64,000 nt of DNA from Nostoc sp. S4 (lineage in GTDB: Bacteria; Cyanobacteriota; Cyanobacteriia; Cyanobacteriales; Nostocaceae). Shown here one piece after another: positions 16,645 to 25,500 of this stretch. Where the stretch lies: assembly GCA_029379225.1 (NCBI GenBank), contig JAQYWR010000005.1, positions 62,001 to 126,000 of the forward strand, given 5' to 3'. The translations under genes and the position numbers were made by a program. The notes under the pieces are model-generated. The model saw only the letters and a program-made list of their open reading frames with translations. It had not been told where the DNA came from and ran no database searches. The number at the start of each line of letters is the position of its first letter. Position 1 is the stretch's first letter.

Positions 16645-17231
16645 ACTGTTAGTCCTTATTGATGCACTTAAAGTTCTGGAATATACCTAAGATAATTCTG
16701 TTAACTTGTCTCACTAAACCTCGGTTTAAGAAAACAAAACAGATAAAACTATTTATAGACGCGAAATATTACGTCTTGATACTTATAGAGACGGCTTGGC
16801 CGCGCCTTTATATTTTGTACTGATGACAGTGATGATGACTTCCGTGTTAACACTAGCTTTGTCAAAGTGTATTACGAAAGATTAAGGTTTATAGCTTAAT
16901 TTATGACTTGATGAGAACAAGGGATAGGGTAAAAATCTTTTTAATATTCCATAATCAATACTTAATCAAGAAGTCAGAATTTAGCAATACTTGAAGTGGG
17001 GAAAGCAGGGTAAGAGAAATAATCTCATGTTCGGTTAAAGACTTATCATTAGGACTCATGCCGGGGAAAGGGAGACGCTCTGAGGCAAAGAGATTTTAAT
17101 AATAAATAATTATCCGAACTTGATATAACTCTTAACTTCCAAATTCAACTCCCCGATCGAAACATGCAAAAATTGACGGACACAATTAATAAATAATATA
17201 AATGCGATTATCAGGAGTATTTTTTAGCTAA
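16645..17231. other. Divergent promoter region of hmpF and hmpABCDE
   Basis: 587 bp with no gene. It should carry the promoters of both hmpF and the hmpA operon; no consensus site could be assigned by eye. It includes an AGACGCGAAATATTACGTCT imperfect palindrome near 16758 and the second copy of the dispersed repeat at 17038-17128, close to the hmpA start. Confidence 0.6.
17038..17128. repeat. Dispersed repeat copy 2 (first copy at 9553-9632)
   Basis: Shares CTTATCAT, CTCTGAGGCAAAGAGATTTTAAT and AATTATCCGAACTTGATATA with the copy ahead of ccsA, with a few substitutions and one longer central piece. It sits about 100 bp upstream of hmpA. Confidence 0.75.
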
Positions 17232-18407
17232 ATGCAGGGAAATTTAAGTGAAATCGATATTTGCAGTATTTTGCAATTAATTGAGTTGGGACAGCGAACT
17301 GGGCAATTATGGGTAGAAGCTCATAGTTACCATAATTACAAACCTGGTGGAAATATAGCTAGTGAATATACCCCAAAACAACAGTCTTGGTTCGTTTTTT
17401 TCCTCAATGGTCAAATTATCTATTGCCAACAGGGGGAAAGTAGTTTATCCAGGATTAGCGATTATTTACGTCATTATCGAGTTGAGATGCCACTTGCCGA
17501 TAAACAAATTGCCTCCTTGTCATCAACCGACGCCCCAGAGTATGCGTATCTTTGGATACTTTTAGAGCAGAATATCATCAACCCCAAGATAGCTGCTAGT
17601 ATTATCTACAACTTGGTGCATGAAACCCTGTTTGACCTACTGAGTTTACACAAAGGTAACTTCATTTTTCGTCAAGGTGCGGCACTTGCTCCCCAATTGC
17701 ACACTTTTGAGATTAGTTATTTTGTAACAAAAATTACTAAACAATTACAAGAGTGGAAGCAACTTTATCCACACATTCAGTCTCCCGAACAATTACCAGT
17801 GCTATCTGACAAACTTCAGATAGAGTCGTCGCTACCAGCTGCAACCGTCAATAAACTACAACATTGGGCTGATGGTAAAACATCACTGCGCCAACTGGCT
17901 CGTTATCTCAACCGAGACATTTTGACGGTCGCTAAAGCATTATATCCATACGTGCAACAGAGTTGGCTACAACTAGTATATTCAACCACAAATAAAGTAA
18001 ATGCTCACACTGATAACTGGGAATTGAAGAGAAAAAATAGGGGGCAGATAGTATGTATTGACGATGCGATCGCCATCGGTGAGACTGTAAATTCCATCTT
18101 ACAAGCACAAGGTTATGAAGCGATCGTCCTCACCAATCCCCTAGAGGCACTCAGTCTAATTTTTCAACTCAAACCAGATTTAATTTTATGCGATATTGCC
18201 ATGTCCCAATTGGAAGGGTACGAGGTTTGCGCCATGCTGCGACACTCAACAGCATTTCGGTTCACACCGATTATTATGCTTACTGGTAAAGATGGATTTA
18301 TCGATCGAGTCAAAGCTAGCATGGTCGGCGCAACAGATTATTTAACAAAACCATTTACTGAGACTGAATTACTCATGCTTGTAGGGAAGTATATCAATAA
18401 CCAATGA
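17232..18407 (+). CDS. hmpA: PatA-like response regulator HmpA
   Basis: First gene of the hmp chemotaxis-like operon that controls hormogonium gliding. An N-terminal PATAN (DUF4388) domain, starting MQGNLSEIDICSILQLIELG, occupies roughly residues 1-165. A middle segment (SLPAATVNKLQHWADGKTSLRQLARYL) follows, and a CheY-type receiver fills residues 270-391 with the acidic pair IDDA, phospho-acceptor in LILCDIAMSQ, and the conserved Lys in YLTKPF. There is no DNA-binding domain, as in PatA. ATG 17232. The next gene is 256 bp downstream. Confidence 0.9.
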   Translation: MQGNLSEIDICSILQLIELGQRTGQLWVEAHSYHNYKPGGNIASEYTPKQQSWFVFFLNGQIIYCQQGESSLSRISDYLRHYRVEMPLADKQIASLSSTDAPEYAYLWILLEQNIINPKIAASIIYNLVHETLFDLLSLHKGNFIFRQGAALAPQLHTFEISYFVTKITKQLQEWKQLYPHIQSPEQLPVLSDKLQIESSLPAATVNKLQHWADGKTSLRQLARYLNRDILTVAKALYPYVQQSWLQLVYSTTNKVNAHTDNWELKRKNRGQIVCIDDAIAIGETVNSILQAQGYEAIVLTNPLEALSLIFQLKPDLILCDIAMSQLEGYEVCAMLRHSTAFRFTPIIMLTGKDGFIDRVKASMVGATDYLTKPFTETELLMLVGKYINNQ

Positions 18408-18663
18408 AAAAAAGCATAGGGCATGGGGCATTGATTATTTCTCCCTTGTCTTCTCGGTCTATGGGGCATATAAAAAATCTAAGACTTGTGGATCTACGAA
18501 AAGATGAGGTAAAAGATGTTATCACAGAATGAGTCAACTCAGTGAAATATCAATATCCAGGAAATTAGTGAAAAACTAAATTTAATTTATACAGTTGATA
18601 CTTGAGGGGGAATCAGGGAATGTTCCAAATAGGAACGTTACATCAGGAGGTAGATAGACACTT

Positions 18664-19029
18664 ATGAGTACAGTTCTGATTGTAGAAGACAGTATCGCGC
18701 AAAGGGAGATGATTACAGACCTCCTGAAAGCAACTGGACTAACAGTTACCCATGCCAGTGACGGATTAGAAGCATTGGAGGCAATTCAAATAGCACCTCC
18801 CGATTTAGTGGTATTAGATATTGTCATGCCCCGGATGAACGGCTACGAAGTTTGTCGGCGGTTGAAATCCGATCCAAAAACCCAAAATGTTCCTGTGGTT
18901 ATGTGTTCTTCCAAAGGTGAAGAATTCGATCGCTACTGGGGGATGAGGCAGGGTGCAGACGCTTATATAGCTAAACCCTTTCAACCAACTGAGTTGGTAG
19001 GAACAGTCAAACAACTGCTGCGAAGATAA
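18664..19029 (+). CDS. hmpB: CheY-like response regulator HmpB
   Basis: Single receiver domain of 121 residues, expected to be phosphorylated by HmpE. Acidic residues in VEDS (positions 7-8), phospho-acceptor Asp in LVVLDIVMPRMNGYEVCRRL (about residue 52) and the conserved Lys of AYIAKPF (about 103) are present. ATG 18664 follows an AGGAGG box at about 18644-18649. Only 13 bp separate it from hmpC, so the two are co-transcribed. Confidence 0.93.
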   Translation: MSTVLIVEDSIAQREMITDLLKATGLTVTHASDGLEALEAIQIAPPDLVVLDIVMPRMNGYEVCRRLKSDPKTQNVPVVMCSSKGEEFDRYWGMRQGADAYIAKPFQPTELVGTVKQLLRR

Positions 19030-19042
19030 GGATAAAAGCAAT

Positions 19043-19573
19043 ATGGTCAGCAAACCGGACTTTTTAAGTGGCAGTGGTCAAGATCATTTCCGACCAGAAT
19101 TACAAGTAGAAAGTCCTGAAGGTGAGTTACATTTGAGGTTTTACATTCCCTCGCATCAGGAGTTTGCACTACAAGCAACTGGCATCCGGGAAGTAATTGA
19201 ATTAAGTCCTGATAAAATCACCCCGATTCCTAATGCTTCTCCTTTACTTTTGGGTACTCTAAATTTACGAGGTCGAGTTATTTGGGTGGCTGATTTGGGG
19301 CAATTTTTAGGCGAACCAAGTGCATTAAACACAAATAAAGCTGAAATTCCGGTGATTGCCATTGAAGAACAAGACACAATAGTAGGTTTAGCAGTAGAGG
19401 AAATCGGTGGTATGGACTGGCTAGATGTCCAAAATCTCATTCCACCAACTAGTGTTCCAGATACTATGGCTCCCTTTTTACGTGGAGAGTGGGTATTAGG
19501 TGCTAAAACTAATCAGTGTCTACGACTGCTCGATCAAATAGCAATTTTACGGAGTGCACGGTGGGCAGGATGA
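19043..19573 (+). CDS. hmpC: CheW-like adaptor HmpC
   Basis: Scaffold that links the HmpD receptor to the HmpE kinase. It has the CheW fold signature: [56 protein letters not shown] is spread over residues about 31-87, and a second half VPVIAIEE-like strand pair ([19 protein letters not shown]) follows near 105-125. Length 176 is normal. The gene ends in a TGA that overlaps an ATG of hmpD (ATGA), a sign of translational coupling. Confidence 0.9.
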   Translation: MVSKPDFLSGSGQDHFRPELQVESPEGELHLRFYIPSHQEFALQATGIREVIELSPDKITPIPNASPLLLGTLNLRGRVIWVADLGQFLGEPSALNTNKAEIPVIAIEEQDTIVGLAVEEIGGMDWLDVQNLIPPTSVPDTMAPFLRGEWVLGAKTNQCLRLLDQIAILRSARWAG

Positions 19574-19587
19574 AATTGGAGGAGGAA

Positions 19588-22494
19588 ATGGCAGCAAGTA
19601 TTGATGATTACCAGCCAACATATCAGCAGGCGATGACCGCCTATGTTCAAAGAAATTACGATGTTGCCGCCACTTTAGTTGACCAAGTGGTGCAAAGTTT
19701 ACCAAATGACCCGAACTCCCATTTGTTAAGGGGGCACATCTACTACGTTTTGCAGCAGTACGATGTCGCAAAACAAGAATATCAACAGGTATTACATTTG
19801 ACTAATGACCCAGAAATTATTGGTTTTGCTAATAATGGAATTGAAAATATAAATCAATACCTAGAGTCCTTTGGCGGTCAGGTTGATACATCAACAAGCC
19901 AAGAGCAAGTAAATTCCTTAGATATGTCTGATGCACTGACATATGGTAAAGAAGAATTAGAAGAATTGGCTGCTAGTGAGGAATTTGACAGCAAAAACTT
20001 GGATTTGAACTTTTTTGAAGATAATTTTTCAAGTGAAGAACTATCTTCAAATAATCCTTTTAATATCCCCACTCAAGACAATATTAGTGCAGAAAAAATA
20101 TCATATTCTTCTACAAATTTTGCCGAAGATCCTTTTGCTTTAAATGAAGAATTAGAGAAACAAGAGTCAAATAGTAGCAGTTGGGAGGAAAAAACAGAAT
20201 TAGAGTTACCTGCTTTTTGGCAAGAAGATATTTCCGAAGAAAGTCTGGAAGAATCATTGGTGAATAGTCATTTTACAGATAATGAAAATTCAGTTATTAA
20301 CAATCATAACTCCTTATCTTCTAAGTCACAAACGGGTAATAATAAGAATAATTTTGCTGATTTTTTGAGTGAGTCACAACCTGAAGATTTTAGTGTTGGG
20401 AGTTTAGAACATAAACAGTCTGATTTTAGAGATGAAACTTTACTAATTGTTGAAAAAGAACTAAACAATCAGTCTACAACCAAAGACTTAGGAGATAACA
20501 GTCAAGATAATTTGTCACTAGCCAAACCTCAGAATTGGTTAGAACAAAAAGATTTAGATCCAGACTCAGAATTTCAACCAAATTTTTCTGATGATATATC
20601 TTTTGACAAAAATTTAATTTTGGAGAAAAAGCAGTTTAAATCAGTTGAAATATTAGAGCAAAATAGCTTTGATGATGATGAAAGTTTTGATATAGAAGCA
20701 TTTGAGTCTGCCTTTGGATCGGATAACATCATCTCTGATGAAGACTCAAACAATGTACTGAGTCGAGAAAATTCTAAGAGCAATATAGAATTTTTAGATG
20801 ACTTTGAGGAATTTGATGATTTAGGGAATATTCCAGGGTTTGACTTGATCGAAGGAGATGCTGATTTTGCTGATGTGGCAATCCATTCTGCCGCAGCAGA
20901 AACCACTGGTACTGGACGCCCTCAAATCGTGGAGGCTTTTGCAAGTAATGCAGCAGATCGCGAAGAGGAACTATTTTCTATTACTGGTTCACACGAACCA
21001 GTTCCAGTTTTTACTCAAACAGATGCCTCGAAGCTAGAACCGAATGTCAACGTCGAGCAAGGCTGGTTAGCACCATTAGAAAATGCCCCTATCCAAAGAA
21101 AGCAATGGCTAATTGCTGGGACTGTAGGTATTGCCTCGGCACTGGTTGTAGCTACAGTCAGCTTTGTCGCCACCACATTTTCTCCACCTCAACAAAGGGA
21201 AAGTGTGCGAAATACAGGTTGGGCAATGGCACTAGCAGCCGGACTGACCGGTTTTACTACAGCAGGGTTGATGGGGAATCTCACACTTAAGCAAATTCGC
21301 CGCACAACCAAGGATTTGCAAACTCAGTTTGAGGCTGTACGTCAAGGAAACCTCAATGCTCAAGCCACAGTGTATTCGGAAGATGAATTGGGGCACTTAG
21401 CCAGTGGCTTTAATGAAATGGCGCGAGTAATTTTCACGACCACGAATGAAGCCCAACGCAAAGCCGACGAACAAGAGGAAGCTAAGGAAAATCTGCAACG
21501 CCAAGTGATTCGCTTGTTGGATGATGTGGAAGGAGCTGCCAGAGGCGATTTAACAGTCCAAGCTGAAGTCACAGCCGACGTACTAGGAGCCGTAGCCGAC
21601 GCCTTTAACCTGACAATTCAGAACCTGCGGGATATTGTCCAACAGGTAAAAGTGGCAGCCAAAGAAGTAACAAAAGGTGCAACCAACTCAGAAACTTTTG
21701 CTAGAGCCTTATCTAGTGATGCTTTACGCCAAGCAGAAGAGTTGGCAGTGACGCTGAATTCTGTACAGGTGATGACTGACTCGATTCAGCGGGTAGCAGA
21801 GGCGGCGCGGGAAGCCGAAACTGTCGCCCGCGATGCGAGTACGATCGCTCTCAAGGGTGGCGAAGCAGTAGAAAATACTGTGGCGGGGATTTTGGAAATT
21901 CGCGAAACCGTTGCCGAAACAACTCGAAAAGTGAAGCGCCTGGCGGAATCTTCCCAAGAAATTTCTAAAATTGTGGCGTTGATTTCTCAGATTGCTTCTA
22001 GAACTAATTTGCTGGCACTCAACGCCAGTATTGAGGCGGCAAGGGCAGGAGAAGCTGGACGCGGCTTTGCAATTGTAGCCGATGAAGTGCGCCAGTTAGC
22101 AGACAAATCTGCCAAATCCTTAAAGGAAATTGAACAAATTGTCATGCAAATCCAAAGCGAAACAGGCTCCGTAATGACCGCGATGGAAGAAGGCACACAA
22201 CAAGTAATTAAAGGGACAAAATTGGCAGAAGAAGCCAAGCGATCGCTAGAAAACATCATTCAAGTGGCAAATCGCATTGATATTCTGGTGCGCTCTATTA
22301 CTAGCGATACTGTGGAACAAACGGAAACCTCCCGCGCCGTTGCTCACGTAATGCAATCAGTAGAACTCACAGCCCAAGAAACTTCCCAGGAAGCACAGCG
22401 AGTTTCCGGTGCCCTACAACACTTAGTAGGTGTATCCCGTGACTTGATCGCTTCTGTGGAACGTTTCCGAGTGGAAACCCTTGAAACTAGATAA
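19588..22494 (+). CDS. hmpD: Methyl-accepting chemotaxis protein HmpD
   Basis: Receptor of the hmp array. The N-terminal cytoplasmic part holds TPR-like helices (about residues 10-85) and then about 380 acidic, Ser/Asn-rich residues. Two membrane segments (about 507-530 and 547-566) are joined by a very short loop, so there is no periplasmic sensor. A HAMP domain follows (about 566-620), a second HAMP-like helix pair, then the signalling tip [20 protein letters not shown] and its return helix. GGAGGAGG at 19578-19585 points to the ATG at 19588; the ATG at 19570, which overlaps the hmpC stop as ATGA, is the alternative. A sensor of internal or membrane state is inferred. Confidence 0.92.
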   Translation: MAASIDDYQPTYQQAMTAYVQRNYDVAATLVDQVVQSLPNDPNSHLLRGHIYYVLQQYDVAKQEYQQVLHLTNDPEIIGFANNGIENINQYLESFGGQVDTSTSQEQVNSLDMSDALTYGKEELEELAASEEFDSKNLDLNFFEDNFSSEELSSNNPFNIPTQDNISAEKISYSSTNFAEDPFALNEELEKQESNSSSWEEKTELELPAFWQEDISEESLEESLVNSHFTDNENSVINNHNSLSSKSQTGNNKNNFADFLSESQPEDFSVGSLEHKQSDFRDETLLIVEKELNNQSTTKDLGDNSQDNLSLAKPQNWLEQKDLDPDSEFQPNFSDDISFDKNLILEKKQFKSVEILEQNSFDDDESFDIEAFESAFGSDNIISDEDSNNVLSRENSKSNIEFLDDFEEFDDLGNIPGFDLIEGDADFADVAIHSAAAETTGTGRPQIVEAFASNAADREEELFSITGSHEPVPVFTQTDASKLEPNVNVEQGWLAPLENAPIQRKQWLIAGTVGIASALVVATVSFVATTFSPPQQRESVRNTGWAMALAAGLTGFTTAGLMGNLTLKQIRRTTKDLQTQFEAVRQGNLNAQATVYSEDELGHLASGFNEMARVIFTTTNEAQRKADEQEEAKENLQRQVIRLLDDVEGAARGDLTVQAEVTADVLGAVADAFNLTIQNLRDIVQQVKVAAKEVTKGATNSETFARALSSDALRQAEELAVTLNSVQVMTDSIQRVAEAAREAETVARDASTIALKGGEAVENTVAGILEIRETVAETTRKVKRLAESSQEISKIVALISQIASRTNLLALNASIEAARAGEAGRGFAIVADEVRQLADKSAKSLKEIEQIVMQIQSETGSVMTAMEEGTQQVIKGTKLAEEAKRSLENIIQVANRIDILVRSITSDTVEQTETSRAVAHVMQSVELTAQETSQEAQRVSGALQHLVGVSRDLIASVERFRVETLETR

Positions 22495-22526
22495 ATTGTC
22501 AAAAGTCATTTGTCTTTTGTTATTTG

Positions 22527-22577
22527 CTAATGACCAATGACCAATGACTAATGACCAATGACCAATGACTAATGACT
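22527..22577. repeat. Tandem heptamer repeat (TGACCAA/TGACTAA type)
   Basis: Seven consecutive seven-base units alternating ATGACCA and ATGACTA lie between hmpD and hmpE. They belong to the short tandem heptamers found in heterocystous cyanobacteria; shorter runs occur at 6298, 6401, 41282 and 51235. Confidence 0.85.
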
Positions 22578-22592
22578 CTTGACTAAAAAACT

Positions 22593-25500
22593 ATGCTGCC
22601 GGAACAACAACAGCGGATTTTAGGTTACTTTATTGAAGAAGCCAGAGACCACCTAAATACTATAGAGCAGGGGTTGCTGAATCTAGAGAGTACCCTCAAC
22701 GACCCAGAAATGATTAGCGAAGTCTTTCGGGCGGCTCACTCTATCAAAGGAGGAGCGGCAATGCTTGGATTGACTAGCATCCAGCATACATCGCACCGTC
22801 TGGAAGATTGTTTCAAAGTTCTTAAAGAACATCCGGTTCAGATTGACCAAAAGTTAGAGTCTTTATTTCTTGGTGTCTCTGATACTCTCAAAGCACTATT
22901 AGAGCATTTGAGCGGGCCATTTGGTCTTTCGGAAGAGACAGCTAATACATTGATGTCCGAAACTGAGCCTGTCTTTCAGTGGCTAAATGAGCATCTAGAA
23001 CAACTTGTACAACAAGGAAACAGTGGAGTAGCCACTCCCTCTGCAACAGAAGTGACAGGTTCTGTAGAGAATGTCTCTACACTCACAGAACTTTTTCTAC
23101 GGCGAGATATTCCTAGTTTGGCAGAAGATGCCCATCAGGAATCTACAGAAAAAGATATTTCTGTAGCACCCCAAGAGGTGTTATCGTCAGCCAACGCCAA
23201 AGAAAATCAAAATTGGAGTGAGTTTCAAGCCCAGGTACTACAAACACTGCGGCAAATGTTGCAACTGTTTAAGCAAACAACAACATCTTCAACTCGGCAA
23301 AACCTCCAGGAATGCTGTTACCAGTTGGTGAAACTTGGTGAAACTTGGAATTTATCCAAGTGGTGTGGTTTGTGTGAAGCCGCAGCCAGTGCGATCGCCA
23401 ATCCCCAAAACACTTATCTAACTTTAGCTAAAATCGTCATCACCGAAATCAAGCAAGCTCAAGAATTAGTTTTGCAAGGTAGGGAAGCAGAAATTGCGAT
23501 CGGTCAACAACTAGAAGCACTCTTAAACTTTGCAGAAATTGAATTGTTAGAAATTCCCCTTGATTTAGTTGACGAACAGTCTCCACCCTCGCCAATTCTT
23601 CAAGAAATTCAAGACACCGAACAGTTAGTCATCACTAACTTATCTGAGCCAATTGAAGAACTTAAGCTAGACGAGGATATCAATGAACACCTGTCTTTGG
23701 AGTTACAACAGATATCACTAAACGCTGCACCTGTAAGTAACTTCACTCTCATTCCACATGAGGAAGTGCATCCAATTAGCAAGAATCTCGATCCTAATGG
23801 CCCAGAGGTAGGAATAGCTGAGTTAAATACCTTGGCTGATTTATTTGAAGGCGAGACTCCCGAGTTAGATGAAAATTGGCAACAAGAAGAAACTTTAGAC
23901 ATTACTGCTACTGATGAATTAGGAATTGATTTCAGCAGTGGGACTGATGATAGAGATAGCGATTTATCAGATTTTCTCTCATTTGATGAAGATATCAACA
24001 ACGAGCAGCAAACTACAACCACAGCTAATACAGAAGATTTATCTCTATTATTTGGCGATAGCTTCATAGAAAAGGAAAACTCCGAACCGCAAAATCAACA
24101 AATATCTCCTCTGACTAGAGAGTTGAGTGATATCGCTATAGATAATTTAGATTTCGACTCTGATTCTACGGAAATATATCAAATTTTTGACACTTCTAGT
24201 AACACAGAGCAGCCTTCTTTAGACGTCGATCAAAAGAATGACAACGAAAACGATGCGCTTGCAGATTTATTAGCACTGACACTAGATGATGACAATGAAC
24301 TCTTAATTATAGGCGAAATAACTGAACCAGAAAATGAGACGTTAGCTAATGTAGAGTTATCCAGCAATCAAGAGAACAATTTTCATAACTTATTTTTAGA
24401 TACTGAAAATCGAACTTGGGTAGAAGAAATTACCCCTAGTGATTATCTAGAATTAACTCAGCCAAAAGACTTATCTTTAGAGAACTTATTTGTCGATATA
24501 GAAGAAAATTCTCTACTGCCTACAAGCGATTCACAACTCGGTGATTTATTTGATATATCTCCGATAACTGCATTTGAACTTTCTCAAACAGAAGATGATT
24601 TGAGCAAATTCTGGAATCAAGAAACTACAGTCCAACCAGAGAATGAATTTGATTCTATAGTTGAACATAATTTAGAAAACACATTAGAAGAAGATTTATT
24701 TATTGCAACTAATAATGATATTTTTCACGAAATTCAAGAGTCCATAGCTTCTTCTAAAAATAGTTTTGATGTAGAAGATTTTAATTTAAATTTTCTAGAA
24801 GAAGAGCAACTAGATATATTACCATCTGATAATAGAGATGATTTATTTGAGGATTTAGTAGTAAAAAATTCAACAACTTCTCCTGAAATTAGTCAGAGCG
24901 AAGCGTTAGCCAGTTTGGAAGCATCAGCGTCAGCAGCAATATTAGAAGAATCAGTTCCATTGTTCGTGCAACATCCTGTAGGAGAGGAAATTCATAACTT
25001 ATCCCAACAGCCAGAAATTGTAGATTTTATTCCAGAATTTACTAATCAACCTTCAGATATATCTACTGTTGATTCTCCTCAAACACCTTCCGATGTCGAA
25101 CTTAATTCCTTTGATTCTTTTGATAAAAATCTACAATTGCTGTTTGAGGATATAGCCATTGATGATTCTACCTACATTCAGATGGAGATTACAGAGGATG
25201 TGGTGGGCAAACTATCGACTCCAGAAACTTCAGAATTACCCCAAGCACAGCCAGATGATTTGTTCGGCTCTTTTGATGAGAATACACAACTGCTGTTTGA
25301 GGATGTAGCTATTCATGACTCTACCTACATTCAGATGGAGATTACAGAGGATGTGGTGGGCAAATTATCGACTCCAGAAATTTCAGAATTACTCCAGGCA
25401 CAGCCAGATGATTTATTCGGCTCTTTTGATGAGAATACACAACTGCTGTTTGAGGATATAGCTATTCATGACTCCACCTACATTCAGATGGAGATTATAG

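Noticed and set aside
22527..22577. Possible CRISPR array between hmpD and hmpE
   Set aside because: The repeat unit is only seven bases with no spacers; it is a tandem heptamer tract.
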